Origin: Ashinkailepas kermadecensis
Taxonomy: Eukaryota; Arthropoda; Thecostraca; Neolepadidae
Assembly: GCA_034440615.1 (NCBI GenBank)
Contig: JAOTOM010002300.1
Coordinates: 1 to 64,000, forward strand
DNA length: 64,000 bases
Direction: 5' to 3'
Under the pieces are notes generated by a model. The model did not search any database, was not told where the DNA came from, and was given only the letters and a program-made list of their open reading frames with translations. Shown here one piece after another: positions 10,311 to 23,139 of this stretch; within the stretch, counting starts at the first letter, position 1; each line of letters starts with the position of its first letter. Both the position numbers and the translations under genes were made by a program.

Positions 10311-10329
10311 CGCGGCGCTCCGCTGGCGC

Positions 10330-13300
10330 GCCGGCCGCCGGTCGCTCGCTCGACGGGCGTGGGGCTGTTTGTCTGTCTGTATATAGACGGCGTCGGGAGC
10401 GAGCGATAGACGGCAGTCGGGATCGAGCGATAGACGGCGTGGGCGGCTGTTTGTCTGTCTGTATATAGACGGCGTCGGGAGCGAGCGATAGACGGCAGTC
10501 GGGATCGAGCGATAGACGGCGTGGGCGGCTGTTTGTCTGTCTGTATATAGACGGCGTCGGGAGCGAGCGATAGACGGCAGTCGGGATCGAGCGATAGACG
10601 GCGTGGGGGGCTGTTTGTCTGTCTGTATATAGACGGCGTCGGGAGCGAGCGATAGACGGCAGTCGGGATCGAGCGATAGACGGCGTGGGGGGCTGTTTGT
10701 CTGTCTGTATATAGACGGCGTCGGGAGCGAGCGATAGACGGCAGTCGGGATCGAGCGATAGACGGCGTGCGGGGGCTGTTTGTCTGTCTGTATATAGACG
10801 GCGTCGGGAGCGAGCGATAGACGGCAGTCGGGCGATAGACGGCTGTTGTCGTATAGACGGCGTCGGTCTGCGATAGACGGCGTCGGGGGCTGTTTGTCTG
10901 TCTGTATATAGACGGCGTCGAGAGCGAGCGATAGACGGCAGTCGGGATCGAGCGATAGACGACAGTCGGGAGCTGTCTGTCTGTCTGTATATAGACGGCG
11001 TCGAGAGCGAGCGATAGACGGCAGTCGGGATCGAGCGATAGACGGCGTGGGGAGCTGTCTGTCTGTCTGTCTATAGACGGCGTCGGGAGCGAGCGATAGA
11101 CGGCGTCGGGAGCTGTCTGTCTGTCTGTCTATAGACGGCGTCGGGAGCGAGCGATAGACGGCGTCGGGAGCGAGCGATAGACGGCGTCGGGAGCTGTCTG
11201 TCTGTCTGTCTATAGACGGCGTCGGGAGCGAGCGATAGACGGCGTCGGGAGCTGTCTGTCTGTCTGTCTAGAGATGGCGTCGGGATCGAGCGATAGACGG
11301 CGTCGGGAGCTGTCTGTCTGTCTGTCTATAGACGGCGTCGGGAGGGAGCGATAGACGGCGTCGGGAGCTGTCTGTCTGTCTGTCTAGAGACGGCGTCGGG
11401 AGCGAGCAATAGACGGCGTCGGGAGCTGTCTGTCTGTCTGTCTATAGACGGCGTCGGGAGCGAGCGATTGACGTCGACGGGAGCGAGCGATAGACAGCGT
11501 CGGGAGCTGTCTGTCTGTCTGTCTATAGACGGCGTCGGGAGCGAGCGATAGACGGCGTCGGGAGCTGTCTGTCTGTCTGTTTATGAGAGCGAGCGATAGA
11601 CTGCATCGGGAGCTGTCTGTATGTCTGTTTATAGACGGCGTCGGGAGCGAGCGATAGACGGCGTCGGGAGCTGTCTGTCTGTCTGTCTACAGACGGCGTC
11701 GGGAGCTATCGGTCTGTTTGTCTATAGACGGCGTCGGGAACTGTCTGTCTGTCTGTCTATAGCCGGCTTCGGGAGCGAGCGATAGATGGCGTCGGGAGCG
11801 AGCGATAGACGGCGTCGGGAGCGAGAGATAGACGGCGCCGGGAGCGAGCGGTAGACGACGTCGGGAGCTGTCTGTCTGTCTGTCTAAAGACGGTGTCGGG
11901 AGCGAGCGATAGACGGCGGGGGGAGCGAGCGATCGTCGGCGTCGGGAGCTGTCTGTCAGTCTGTCTATAGACGGCGTCGGGAGTGGGCGATAGACGGCGT
12001 CGGAAGCGAGCGATAGACGGCGTCGGGAGCTGTCTGTCTGTATGTCTATAGACGGCGTCGGGAACGAGCGATAGACGGCCTCGGGAGCTGTCTGTCTGTC
12101 TGTCTATAGACGGCGTCGGGAGCTGTCTGTCTGTCTGTCTGTCTATAGACGTCGTCGGGAGCGAGCGACAGACGGCGTTGGGAGCGAGCGATAGACGGCG
12201 TCGGGAGCGGGCGATAGACGGCGTCGGGAGCTGTCTGTCTGTTTATCTATAGACGGCGTCGGGAGTGAGCGATAGACGGCAGTCGGGAGCGAGCGATAGA
12301 CGGCGTCGGGAGCGAGCGATAGACGGCGCCGGGAGCGAGCGATAGACGGCGTCGGGAGCTGTCTGTGTGTCTGTCTATAGACGGCGTCGAGAGCGAGCGA
12401 TAGATGGCGCCGGGAACGAGCGATAGACGTCGTCGTGTGCGGTCTGTCTGTCTGTCTATAGACGGCGTCGGGAGCGAGCGATTGACGTCGACGGTAGCGA
12501 GCGATAGAGGGCGTCGGGAGCTGTTTGTCTGTCTGTCTATGGACGGCGTCCGGAGCTGTCTGTCTGTCTGGCTATAGACGGCGTCGGGAGCGAGCGATTG
12601 ACGTCGACGTGAGCGAGCGATAGACGGCGTCGGGAGCTGTTTGTCGGTCTGTATATAGACGGCGTCGGGAGCGAGCGATAGACGGCGTCGGTAGCGAGCG
12701 ATAGACGGCGTCGGCAGCTGTCTGTCTGTCTGTCTATGGACGGTGTCGGGAGCTGTCTGTCTGTCTGTCTGTCTATAGACGGCGTCGGGAGCGAGCGATA
12801 GACGGCGTCGGGAGCGCGCGATAGACGGCGTCGGGAGCTATCTGTTTGTCTGTCTATAGACGGCGTCGGGAGCGAGCGATAGACGGCGCCGGGAGCTGTC
12901 TGTCTGTCTGTGTATAGACGGCGTCGGGAGCGAGCGATAGACGGCGTCGTGAGCGAGTGATAGACGGCGTCGAGAGCTGTCTGTCTGTCTGTCTATAGAG
13001 GGCGTCGGAGCGAGCGATAGACGGAGTCGGGAGCTGTCTGTCTGTCTGTCTATAGACGGCGTCGGGAGCGAGCGATAGACGGCGTCGGGAGCTGTCTGTC
13101 TGTCTGTCTATAGACGGCGTCGGGAGCGAGCGATAGACGGCGTCGGGAGCGAGCGATAGACGGCGCCTAGAGCGAGCGATAGACTGCGTCGGGAGCTGTC
13201 TGTCCGTGTGTCTATAGACGGCGTCGGGAGCGAGCGATAGACGGCAGTCGGTAGCGAGCGATAGACGGCGTTGGGAGCGAGCGATAGACGGCGCCGGGAG

Positions 13301-14390
13301 CGAGCGATAGACGGCGTCGGGAGCTGCCTGTCTGTCTAAAGACGGCGTCGGGAGCGAGCGATAGACGGCGTAGGGAGCGAGCGATAGACGGCGGCGGGAG
13401 CGAGCGATAGACGGCGTCGGGAGCTGTCTGTCTGTCTGTCTATAGACGGCGTCGGGAGCGAGCGATAGATGGCGCCGGGAGCGAGCGATAGACGGCGTGG
13501 GGAGCTGTCTGTCTGTCTGTCGATGGACGGCGTCGGTAGCGAGTGATAGACGGCGTCGGGAGCGAGCGATAAACGGTGTCGGATGCTGTCTGTCTGTCTG
13601 TCTATAGACGGCGGCGGGAGCGAGCGATAGACGGCGTCGGGAGCGAGCGATAGACGGCGTCGGGATCGAGCGATGGACTGCCCGGGTGCAGCCGTCCGAG
13701 CCGGCCAGCGAGCGATAGACGGCGTCCGGAGCGAGCGATAGATGGCCCGGGTGCAGCCGCCCGGGCCGGCCAGCGAGTGATAGATGGCGTAGGGAGCAAG
13801 CGATAGACAGCGTCGGGAGCGAGCGATAAACGGCGTGGGGAGCGAGCGATAGACGGCCCGGGTGCAGCCGTCCGGGCCGGCCAGCAAGCGATAGACGGCG
13901 TCGGGAGCTGTCTGTCTGTCTGTCTGTCTGTCTATAGACAGCGTCGGGAGCAAGCGATAGACGGCGTCGGGTGCGAGCGATAGTCGGCGTCGGGAGCTGT
14001 CTGTCTTTCTGTCTATAGAGGGCGTCGGAGCGAGCGATAGACGGAGTCGGGAACTGTCTGTCTGTCTGTCTATAGACGGCGTCGGGAGCGAGTGATAGAC
14101 GGCGTCGGGAGCGAGTGATAAACGGCGTCGGGAGCGAGCGATAGACGGCGTCGGGAGCTGTCTGTCGGTCTGTCTATAGACGGCGTCGGGAGCGAGCGAT
14201 AGAGGCGGGGGAGCGATAGACGGCGTCGGGAGCTGTCTGTCTGTCTGTCTATAGAGGGCGTCGGGAGCGAGCGATAGACGGCGTCGGGAGCTGTCTGTCT
14301 GTCTGTCTATAGAGGGCATCGGGAGCGAGGGATAGACGGCGTCGGGAGCTGTCTGTCTGTCTGTCTATAGACGGCGTCGGGAGCAAGCCT
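10330..14390 (+). repeat. 4-kb composite satellite, 82-bp then about 58-bp units
   Basis: The first units are 82 bp (ctgtttgtctgtctg, then tatagacggcgtcgggagcg and gatagacggcagtcgg). From about 11 kb the unit is near 58 bp, made of gcgtcgggagcgagcgatag and agctgtctgtctgtctgtc modules in variable number. Near 13676-13890 three insertions of a cccgggtgcagccgtccg module occur. The - strand stays open for over 300 codons (SIDRQTDSSRRRLSLAPDA repeats) only because of the unit composition. There is no other sign of coding. Confidence 0.95.
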
Positions 14391-17300
14391 CTTGATCAAG
14401 CCTCTTGACTTTTTTACCTCATGTTTGTTTTGCGTTTGGTGGTGCATTTGATCTCCCTATTGGATTTTTTGTCCATGGCTGCTGTGCGTTGTCAGCCATT
14501 TGTCATACTTTGCAGTCTTGATGTTTAGTAACATTCCTTGGTTTGCCTCCAGCATTTCCAATTTGGAACTGGTGTTTGTATGATGATGGAAAGTTATTGA
14601 TGATCTATAGGTGATGGTAGAATCTGGATATTTAATCCTGCTACCATATTACCACATCTTTCCACTCAGAAACCTTAAAAAGAATGCTAATGATCTCTGA
14701 ACCTCTCAAATGCAGTGCCACAGCACTGATTGAGACACTGTTTTTACTGGTGCTTCACATCCCACAAACCCAGTCAGGAGCACAGTGTGAAAATCTCAAT
14801 TGCAGCTTATTGTAGGACATCATGTCTTAATTGTGGTGGAGTGGGGTGTCATATGCCTGATCTGTGCTAAATGGGCGAGCATTCCCATCTCAATGGGGAT
14901 ATGTGTGATATTTGTCTGATTGCTTTGTGATTGAGTGGCACCCTAAGTGGTTTGATTATGTGATGGTGTTTCATGTCAGATGTTGGCAGCTGGAGGTATG
15001 CTCATTTTGATGGTGATATGGAATGTGTTGCCAGCAGGCACATGGGAAGCTCCCCTCCATTGGCCAGCCATGCTGGTCTACCTGGCTGTGATATGGGGCC
15101 AGCCTTGTCATGACCTTGACTGGGGCTAGGTCCAGAGTTGGGATTCTGTGTGCACCAAATGCACACCTGTCAGCACAATTCAGAGTGTCTGGTCTGCCAG
15201 CCCAAATACAATGACCTGTATCCATTTGCAGAATGTGGAGAATATTTGGCAACAAGGTCTAATCATATTTTGTGCTTTCAGCATCTGCTGCATGGGCCTG
15301 CAAGTGGTGCCAACTGGTTGGCCGAGATTAGCTGCTGCCCGACAACCACCTCTCCGACCGCAGTGGGACAGCAGGTGGTGGTGGGACAGCGGTGTCATTT
15401 TGTGCACAACTGAAGAGAGGGCTCACAAAGATTAATTATAGGCTGTGACAGGCCACTTCACGACAAAAGTATACTGGCATGTCGTTGGCATGCGCTATTA
15501 TAACACTTGATGTTCTTAATGTGCTGCGACTGCCTCGACACAGGCCTAGCACATGTTCGAAGCACGTCGTTCCAGCTGCAGGATCAATGATGGCCTTGTG
15601 TTGCACACATTTGATGGTTTTGTGTATAGGTGTCTTTCCTGGAAAGCATTGAAGCTGGCGTGAAGGTGGTAAGAGTCGTCCGATTTTCCCTTCTCTGAGA
15701 TTATTGCAAGTTGGTGCAAATAAGCACTCGTAAGAACCAAATGAATATTGTATCCAGATAGCTGTTGGGAGACTTTTCGACCAATTCGCAGCTTGATCCC
15801 AGGGTTTATGCAACAGAGGAGGGCGAGGCCTCTCACCGAACATTTGATTACTTGATTTGATTTGATTCTTCGCTTAGTATTATTGTCTGCCGTGGAATCG
15901 TCGATCCAGAACAGGGATGAGGGCAGTGAAGGATATGCACGAACAGCTCAAGGCATTTCTGTCCAGGGGACACCTTTCGCTAAACATTCCGACGGCGGGA
16001 TGGCGTGATGGTGGCGTTTGGCCGATTGGAGTTGGTACGGATGAACCTTTGCGATGCGGCACTTTTCTCGGTTATATGAAAATTTTCGTTCACCGATCTG
16101 GACCTGGCACGGGATCACACAGTGCACGCCCGCCTCTGGATCCGCCAGTGAAATATGCGTGTGCACTGATGTGTTCTGTTTGCGTCTGTTACCTTTTGTG
16201 TCTGTAAATGCTTGTAACTTGTGGAATACATTTGGTGAAGAGGAGTGCATTTTTTTCTGCGTCTGCTACACTGGTTGCATTTGGTTGGAGGCCGAGCAAC
16301 GTTCTCCTCTTTAGGAAAATTGAATTTCCCTCTTCTCGTCGTCCCGAGGTAAGTAAGGCGTTTTGCGAGAATGAGCGATGGAAGCATATCACAATCAACT
16401 GATAAAAATCTGGGTTAAATCTGGCGTTGAAAGACTTGCCTGTGCTACCCGAGGAAATGTCTGTTAGTGTGGTGAGGTGAGCTGGAATACACTCTCAATT
16501 TTCAACTTTAACACTCGGGAGTCATCAGCATTGCGAGGGTCATAATTCAACGGATACAATCTTCTCCAAATGTATGCAAGACAAAACACCTGGAGGTTGT
16601 AGCACCATCTGCATGAGATATACAAGGTGGCACTGCAATTATCAGCTTAGTGAATTGACAATACGTGGTGGCAGGGGTGAAGCTTTATATGACATTGTGA
16701 GGGCACTTGCATGACCCCCCCCCCCCATGTGGCCTTTGCACCTCTAAATAATATAAACTTATAACATGAGATACTAGTGGTATGCCCCCAATCCACTTGT
16801 GCCCGCTTATTGCTTTCATGTGCTGCGCCCTCTCCCTCGACGAAATTATGTTCCGATGACTAGGCCTATGGGTGGCAACATTTATTTTTGCAACAGTCTC
16901 AATGTACAATGATGGAACATGTACGAATCGAGTATCGGCACTCGTACCCTTCTGATCAGGCTTCTGGTGCATATTAAATGAATTTGCATCGCCATGAAGG
17001 TTCTCTTCTACCATTGCTGAGTTCTGCCTAACTTCTTCCATATAATTGTTCATCTGTGTTCCATTTCGAAGTTCTATTTTTCAACGTTTTTCATTTGTTT
17101 CTACCCACTTGTATGACAACGGGGCACATCTCCATCTAATTGCATCAAGCTACCTAACAGATCCAGCGGGGCCCTAGGGGACGGCCACCCTCCTCCCTCC
17201 CCTTGGGAACCCGATGAAGGTCTCCGACATAGATGGTTGCTTGTTCAGGTAGTAAAGGCTCTAAACAAAGAAACATAATAATGCATTATTTCCTTTTTAT

Positions 17301-19290
17301 TTCCCATGCATTATTCCCCCTTCGGCAAAGGCACGATCTTTCCGTGAAGGTTGAATGCTCCTTCACCCCCTCCATCCTCAACACATTTTTCAGCCGGAGA
17401 CGCTTCTCCGAATAGAGAACGTCCTCGGCATGTGGGAAGCTCGATTGCACCCATCCTTCCCCTCAGAGGCGTAGGAACGTCTCAAAAAGTGGGGGAGGGG
17501 GGAAATCCATTTTGAAGTTCATTCTTTCCATGCATTGCCATAACATTAATGTTAAACTTTCATAGAAAGTGGAGGGTCATGGCCCCTTGCCCCCTGTTCC
17601 TACACCCATTCCTCCCATTTCCCACACTCAACGAACTTTTACCCGAAGGTGCTTCTTCGGATGGAAAAGGCGCCCCATAAAAAATAAGCCCGCACCCCCG
17701 TAACGAAATCAAGATCCGTCAGTGAAACATACCACCATGTGTGCCTACCATGCCCCTGTCGGTTCCCTATATTGGTTCAGATAATGTCGAACCTGAAGTA
17801 TTTTATAGTAAGCATAGATGGGGCTAGCGCAACGCTGACAGGCGTTCGACACTTCCCTCAGGACCCACAAAACATGAATATTCGTTAATTTATTGATATA
17901 TTGAAAAACAGGATTATAATTATCTAGTCTGAGAATCTAAAATTTACCCATAAATTCGGTCGTCATAATTCATATCAGGCACGTATTGTTCTTATTTATT
18001 TCCTGGAACGAAAACTCTATTCATATTGAAGGTATGGAGATGACAGGTTCATGCCATTCGCGCAGTTCGGTTGTGTTCTACAGCAATATATATATTATGA
18101 TAATATCAGTTTAGCAAATATATATGTGCTGAACTGTCAAAATAATACAACAAAAACATATCATTACAGGCCGCTACGCGAATCGTCATTTCATTTTGAC
18201 ACACATTTCCACCACTTGGCAGCACAGCTAAGGCATATTTAGTAAGTGCTTGCGAAAACGTCGGCGAGACTGACCGAAACGGCATACATAGTGAGCGCAC
18301 TAGCGCCCTCAGCGGGGAATGCGCGGGTTTTATCCAGTTTGTAGTACGACTCAAGCTTACCGCGTCCCTGGATTGTCTCCCCAATTTCGAAACCGTGGTT
18401 ACACCCATGACCCAAGTAACGACCTTCACTTGTTCCAAACGATCCATACACATTCGCAAGGGTGCACAAGACGCCAGACAAATGGGGATGGTGCTGGGTG
18501 GGAGACGCGTCCCATTCTTCCCAATAATGTATACATCTATGGACAAGGCTAAACACCATCTTCGGTGATAATTGTGTCCATTAAATATCGCTCGATTCGT
18601 GAAGTGCAACGTTAAAGCACACAGCGTTTTCGGAAGCTTCAGTCGATACATGGTGGACTGGAATGTCTCGAGCGTACCATTTTCTGAATGTCCGCTTAAT
18701 ATTTATCCTTTATTTTCGCACAGTTTAATAATGTTGCATCCTGTTCGTCAAACATCCCTGAATATCTGCATAATTCTACGTCAGGCAGTATATCAAACAA
18801 TATGCTTGTCTCATCTCATTTTAGAGTAATCTGGTAGCTTTGCTACCTTTTTTGTTTCCTTTACCTCCCACTTTTTAGTGTGGCAAAGTACGAGAACGAG
18901 GCGAAACCGAAGTATATTAGGGCTATGATACTGGAATAACATTTTCGGATATTTTTTTGTTTCAATCATCATGTGAGTATTAAGTCATGGTTAGGTAGTC
19001 AATCGTGTGTGTTGGTCATTTATCTGCGATTCGTTTTCTCGTATTGTCTAAATTGTTGGATGAAGCGGATACGGTGTGTGCGTTATAATTGTATGTAGGC
19101 AGAATTTGTCATTTTATTTACAAAACACTCGGGAGTTTTAACAGCCAACTATGCGACATGAATTCACAAGAATTAATATAATGCTCTTCTTTGATTTGAT
19201 CTATTCATATAATAATATTTGTGGTGTAAGCATTTTGGTCATTCTTCTTTTCTGTCTTGGTTTTTAAGGTCCAGTAGGTAGGCAGGTACC
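14391..19290. other. AT-rich intergenic stretch without recognised genes
   Basis: About 4.9 kb in which I find no exon with family similarity, no RNA gene and no clear transposon. Small open frames occur at chance level. Confidence 0.4.
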
Positions 19291-19530
19291 TGCCTAGGCA
19301 AGTAAGTATGAGAGTTGGATTTGTGCTTTGTAATTATGGATGAAGAAAGGAATTTTTTTGGATCATATGGAAAGGAAAAGCTTCTTCAAACTTGTAGCAT
19401 CGCCATCTCAGTTTGCAATTCCGAGTGAATCTTGAGCACTATCAAATAATTAATTGCCAAATAGTACCATTCAATAACCAATGCAAAACAAATCAGATGA
19501 TTATCTTTTGGAAAGGCTAGTAATCTGGAT
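19290..19530 (+). repeat. Dispersed repeat shared with 47800-48010
   Basis: The words gttggatttgtgctttgtaa, then attgccaaa.agcaccatt with similar spacing, recur at 47800-48010. The two are diverged copies of an unnamed interspersed element. The limits are uncertain. Confidence 0.5.
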
Positions 19531-19744
19531 GTGAAAAATCCAGGAACATCTTATTTTCCAACCTTGGTACCTAGGTAGGTATATAACTGCAGGACAAATA
19601 CCATGGGGCTTGGGGGTATGCATAATCCAGTCTTGTCTGCATAGTGATCACTTGACCTGTTATTTGTACATATGTATGTTATATTTTGACAAATATATTT
19701 TGTTTTGTTCTTGCAAGTTTATTTGCATCAATTGTTATTGGTAT

Positions 19745-20710
19745 TGAATAAACAAGGGCAGAAAAGCAATGTACTTCAGCTAGGAATAGGACAATCAGAA
19801 TGCTGGAAATCATTGATAGGAGTGAAGTACCTATAAGGACAAGGCAGTGTTATGAAAAAGCTGCACTTACCTTATGTGCAACTCTGCATGGAATATTCTA
19901 TACAGGCATGGAACAGTTACTTAGAAAGAGATATTGGATATGTTAGATTGAGTACATTGCAAATCCAATAGATTATCTGGTTGATGTGCCAAAAAAACAA
20001 ATAATAACAACACAAAATCTACTGTATTCATTCGTGGACTTAGTAGCTTCAAATGTAAAGAAAGGCTTATGATGTTATATATGTATTTGCTCAATTATAG
20101 GAGGGTAAGGGGTGATGATTGAAATGTATACAATTATCAAAGTGTTAGATATTGCCAATTTGAATGGTGCTCTTCTATTTAGAGTATCAAATAGGGGTCA
20201 TCAATTCAGGTTGGACAAGTTGATGTGTAGGACAGTTACACACCAACAGTGTTCAGTGTGGTGATCAATGGAATAGGCTGTTTGCTGATGTGGGTTGTCT
20301 CTCATTGAATATATTTAGAAATAAGGTGAACATGTGTATTTTGTGTTGGAGAACATTGTTTGCGAGGTCTAATCAGTGGTGGATGGGGGTGAGATTTATG
20401 CCAGTAGTTGTACATTGCAGGTTTAAGCAGGCATATATGAAGTTGGGAAATTATTGGTGGACACTTAATCCATGAGTGTGTTGTGATTGAGTGAGTACAG
20501 CTAGATGAGTAGGTATATAGGTATTGGTAGGCATGTAGGATGCTAGTGAGTAGTTTGTTTGGAATTAAAATGTAGTATTTGTTAGGGTGTTTAGTTTTTT
20601 TTGTCCAGGCTTATATCCTTTCCTTTACAGACTTTACCCAGATAGGCCCCTGTGGCTCATATTTTATACATTTCAACATATATTAGCTTTATGTGATCTG
20701 ACATCTGTTG
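19745..20710 (+). mobile_element. Degenerate CR1/Jockey-type LINE fragment, copy 1
   Basis: The DNA resembles the LINE piece at 23140-24790: an aggacaatcagaatgctggaa segment (RNRTIRMLE in translation), then a segment matching the conserved C-terminal reverse-transcriptase tail, and near 20630-20670 the 3' tail words agactttacccagatagg and cccctgtggctcat. Frameshifts are frequent and no intact frame remains. Confidence 0.7.
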
Positions 20711-22321
20711 GTTTTTCATGGTTTAACATATGCAGGTGTCACATGAATCATCCATTGGTTGACTATATTATGTTGAGAGGGTAAATATACAGAAAAAGTC
20801 CCAAAGCCAACTTTGGGTAAAGATGGTTTTCTGGTGTTTTCTGATGTGATTTGAATGAATTTGATCTTCATTTCTGGTGGGAAATTAAAGCTTTTTTTGG
20901 ACGTAAGTAATGTGGTAAATTTGTGTGTTAAGGTGTTTTATAGCTTCTTGATTCTTTTACCTTACAATGCAGCACATATGAACATGATTAAGATGTTGAG
21001 GCCACTCATTTCCTCTGCAAATGCTTGCTTTTTGGTTGGGAAGCAAAATATTAACAAGACGGTCTTGGAGTTAGGTAGTATATCATAATCAATAATGTTA
21101 AAGAAGAAAAATATGTAACATAACGTAACCTAGCCTAACCTCCATCTTCAGACAAAACCTTGGAATATTTGCTTAATATCCAGCAATCTTGTCTACAAAA
21201 ATTCCAACTTAAAAACCTAGCACAACCTGACTTAACCTTTATATGCTTTTGAATGAAAACACCTTCCAATTTTTGCAAAATGAAAATTTCTTCACTTTTT
21301 CCTCAAGACTTCCACACCCTCTCCCCCCAAAATGTGTGAATTTTCCAACATAAATAAAAACTGAACCTAATGTAACCAAACCTAACTCCTTTGTGTGGTT
21401 TATGGAGATATAATATGTATGAAGCTTGTCTCATAAGCACTTTAAAGGACAATAATGCTACTTTGGGTGGGATAATATAGCATGTGTAATAAATAAAATA
21501 TGAAAAACAACAAAACCCTAGCCCAACATAACCTAATCTAATGCTGTTTGATTACATAAAGCCTCCTGATGCCACCTAAAACCTACAAATGTTGGGTCAC
21601 CTAATATCATGACAAAATTGAATGAGACTGCATGAACTGCCATTTCAGTGCTAATTCGCATGATTTTAAATAGTGAATATCTAACTTATATGTGATTTCC
21701 CAAAGAAATGGTAGAGGAAGAAGCTGATAGGGTAAGCTTCATAAAGTCCAGGTCATACATTTGTTTTCCAATTTGCACTTGGGCTTTTATATAAATGCCA
21801 AAGATAGGCTACATCAGGTATGCCATAAGGAACCTGTCATTCCAGTGTTGTGCTGCATTGGCAATTTCCAAAGGTTAAACAATTATAATATTTATGAAGG
21901 TTCATGGTTTGCATCATATCATCTAAAGTTCAACTCCAGTGAAGAATGATGCCTTTTATTTCTGCCTTTCTGAAATCACTGTCCCTGCATACATGCTTGG
22001 AAGCATGCAGCTGTATGAACACCCAAGGTAGTGTGTCTATATAGATGTAGATAGGAATACCACTTCACCCATGCTGTAGCACCTGCAGTTACTCATGGAG
22101 CATCTAATATAGATACCTTACTCTGCGTACCAAGTTGATATGAATGATATTTTGGATTCATCTATTCCTGAACCATTCTAGATCATTTGAGTTTAATGTG
22201 GTGACTGCCACAGAATGCCAAATGCAATATTGAGCATTGCTGCAATTTGTGTCATTCTTCACATAAACCTGCTAGTAAACCCAATACCACACATATCCTT
22301 TTCACATTTTGCATCTTGTCC
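20711..22321. other. AT-rich non-coding stretch with CCTAACC-type words
   Basis: No gene is seen. Between 21115 and 21560 the words taacctagcctaacctcc, gaacctaatgtaacc and acataacctaatcta recur, a pattern common in arthropod non-coding DNA. The short frames have no family similarity. Confidence 0.4.
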
Positions 22322-22328
22322 TGTGATG

Positions 22329-22376
22329 TGTGAATGATCAAAACTGGTCAAAGTGCCCTAAAGCCCAAATAACTAA
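22329..22376 (+). mobile_element. Ultrashort TGGGCGC element, copy 1 (diverged)
   Basis: It ends ctaaagcccaaataactaac, the family tail, after a diverged 5' part. Flanking 7-bp direct repeats tgtgatg lie at 22322-22328 and 22384-22390, which is weak alone but consistent with the other copies. Confidence 0.6.
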
Positions 22377-22689
22377 CTTGTTTTGTGATGATTGTCACTC
22401 AAGGTTCTTGAAATGAGCTTTTAGGTGCATGGAAGCTTTCAGCAATGCAACTTTTTCATTTGCAGCAAACATTGGCAAGATCTAATATAAACCATAGGTA
22501 TGAGTTCCAGAACCAAGATTGCTTAATTGTCACAATGTTCAATTTATTGTTGTTTTTGTGTGTTAAATGTGCAACATCAGAAGGGGTATGGTGAAACACT
22601 AAAACTGCCATGGAAATGGTATATTTTGTAATGCATTGTAGTTATTTTCTCAATCCAGGACAAAGTTGGAGATGCACTGGTGCTACATC

Positions 22690-22875
22690 TTTTCACCCAT
22701 AAATTATCCAGAGAATGGCTGTCCCTTTTTCACCCATAAGTTATCCAGAGAATGGCTGTCCCTTTTTCACCCATAAGTTATCCAGAGAATGGTTGTCCCC
22801 TTTTCACCCATAAGTTATCCAGAGAATGGTTGTCCCTTTTTCACCCATAAGTTATCCAGAGAATGGTTGTCCCCT
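22690..22875 (+). repeat. 37-bp minisatellite, five units
   Basis: Units contain ttcacccataagttatccag and agaatggctgtcccttt with few differences. Confidence 0.9.
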
Positions 22876-23139
22876 GTTCTCACTGGAAGGTTGAATGCTG
22901 TTTGACAATGCTTGGAAACATGGTTGTATGCAAATCCTCAAAACCTAATGGAAAGTAGAGACATAAGTTTCTGGTGCCACATACAGGAGGAAGATGATGG
23001 CTCCCTTGGAGGACATGGCTGCACCTGCAATGTGAGCTGTCTAGCTGAAGGTGCCCCTCTCAACTGAAGTTGGCATCCCTGTGGAAGGTCTGAGTGCACC
23101 CCTCAAAATTGTATTGATCAGTGATGCTCCTCCAAGGAT

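Noticed and set aside
13336..14319. 327-codon open frame on the - strand with SIDRQTDSS repeats
   Set aside because: It is the satellite at 10330-14390 read in a frame without stops. Other frames of the same array are also open, and no domain is present.
10330..14390. CRISPR-like array
   Set aside because: Repeats are contiguous without unique spacers, and the window is clearly eukaryotic.
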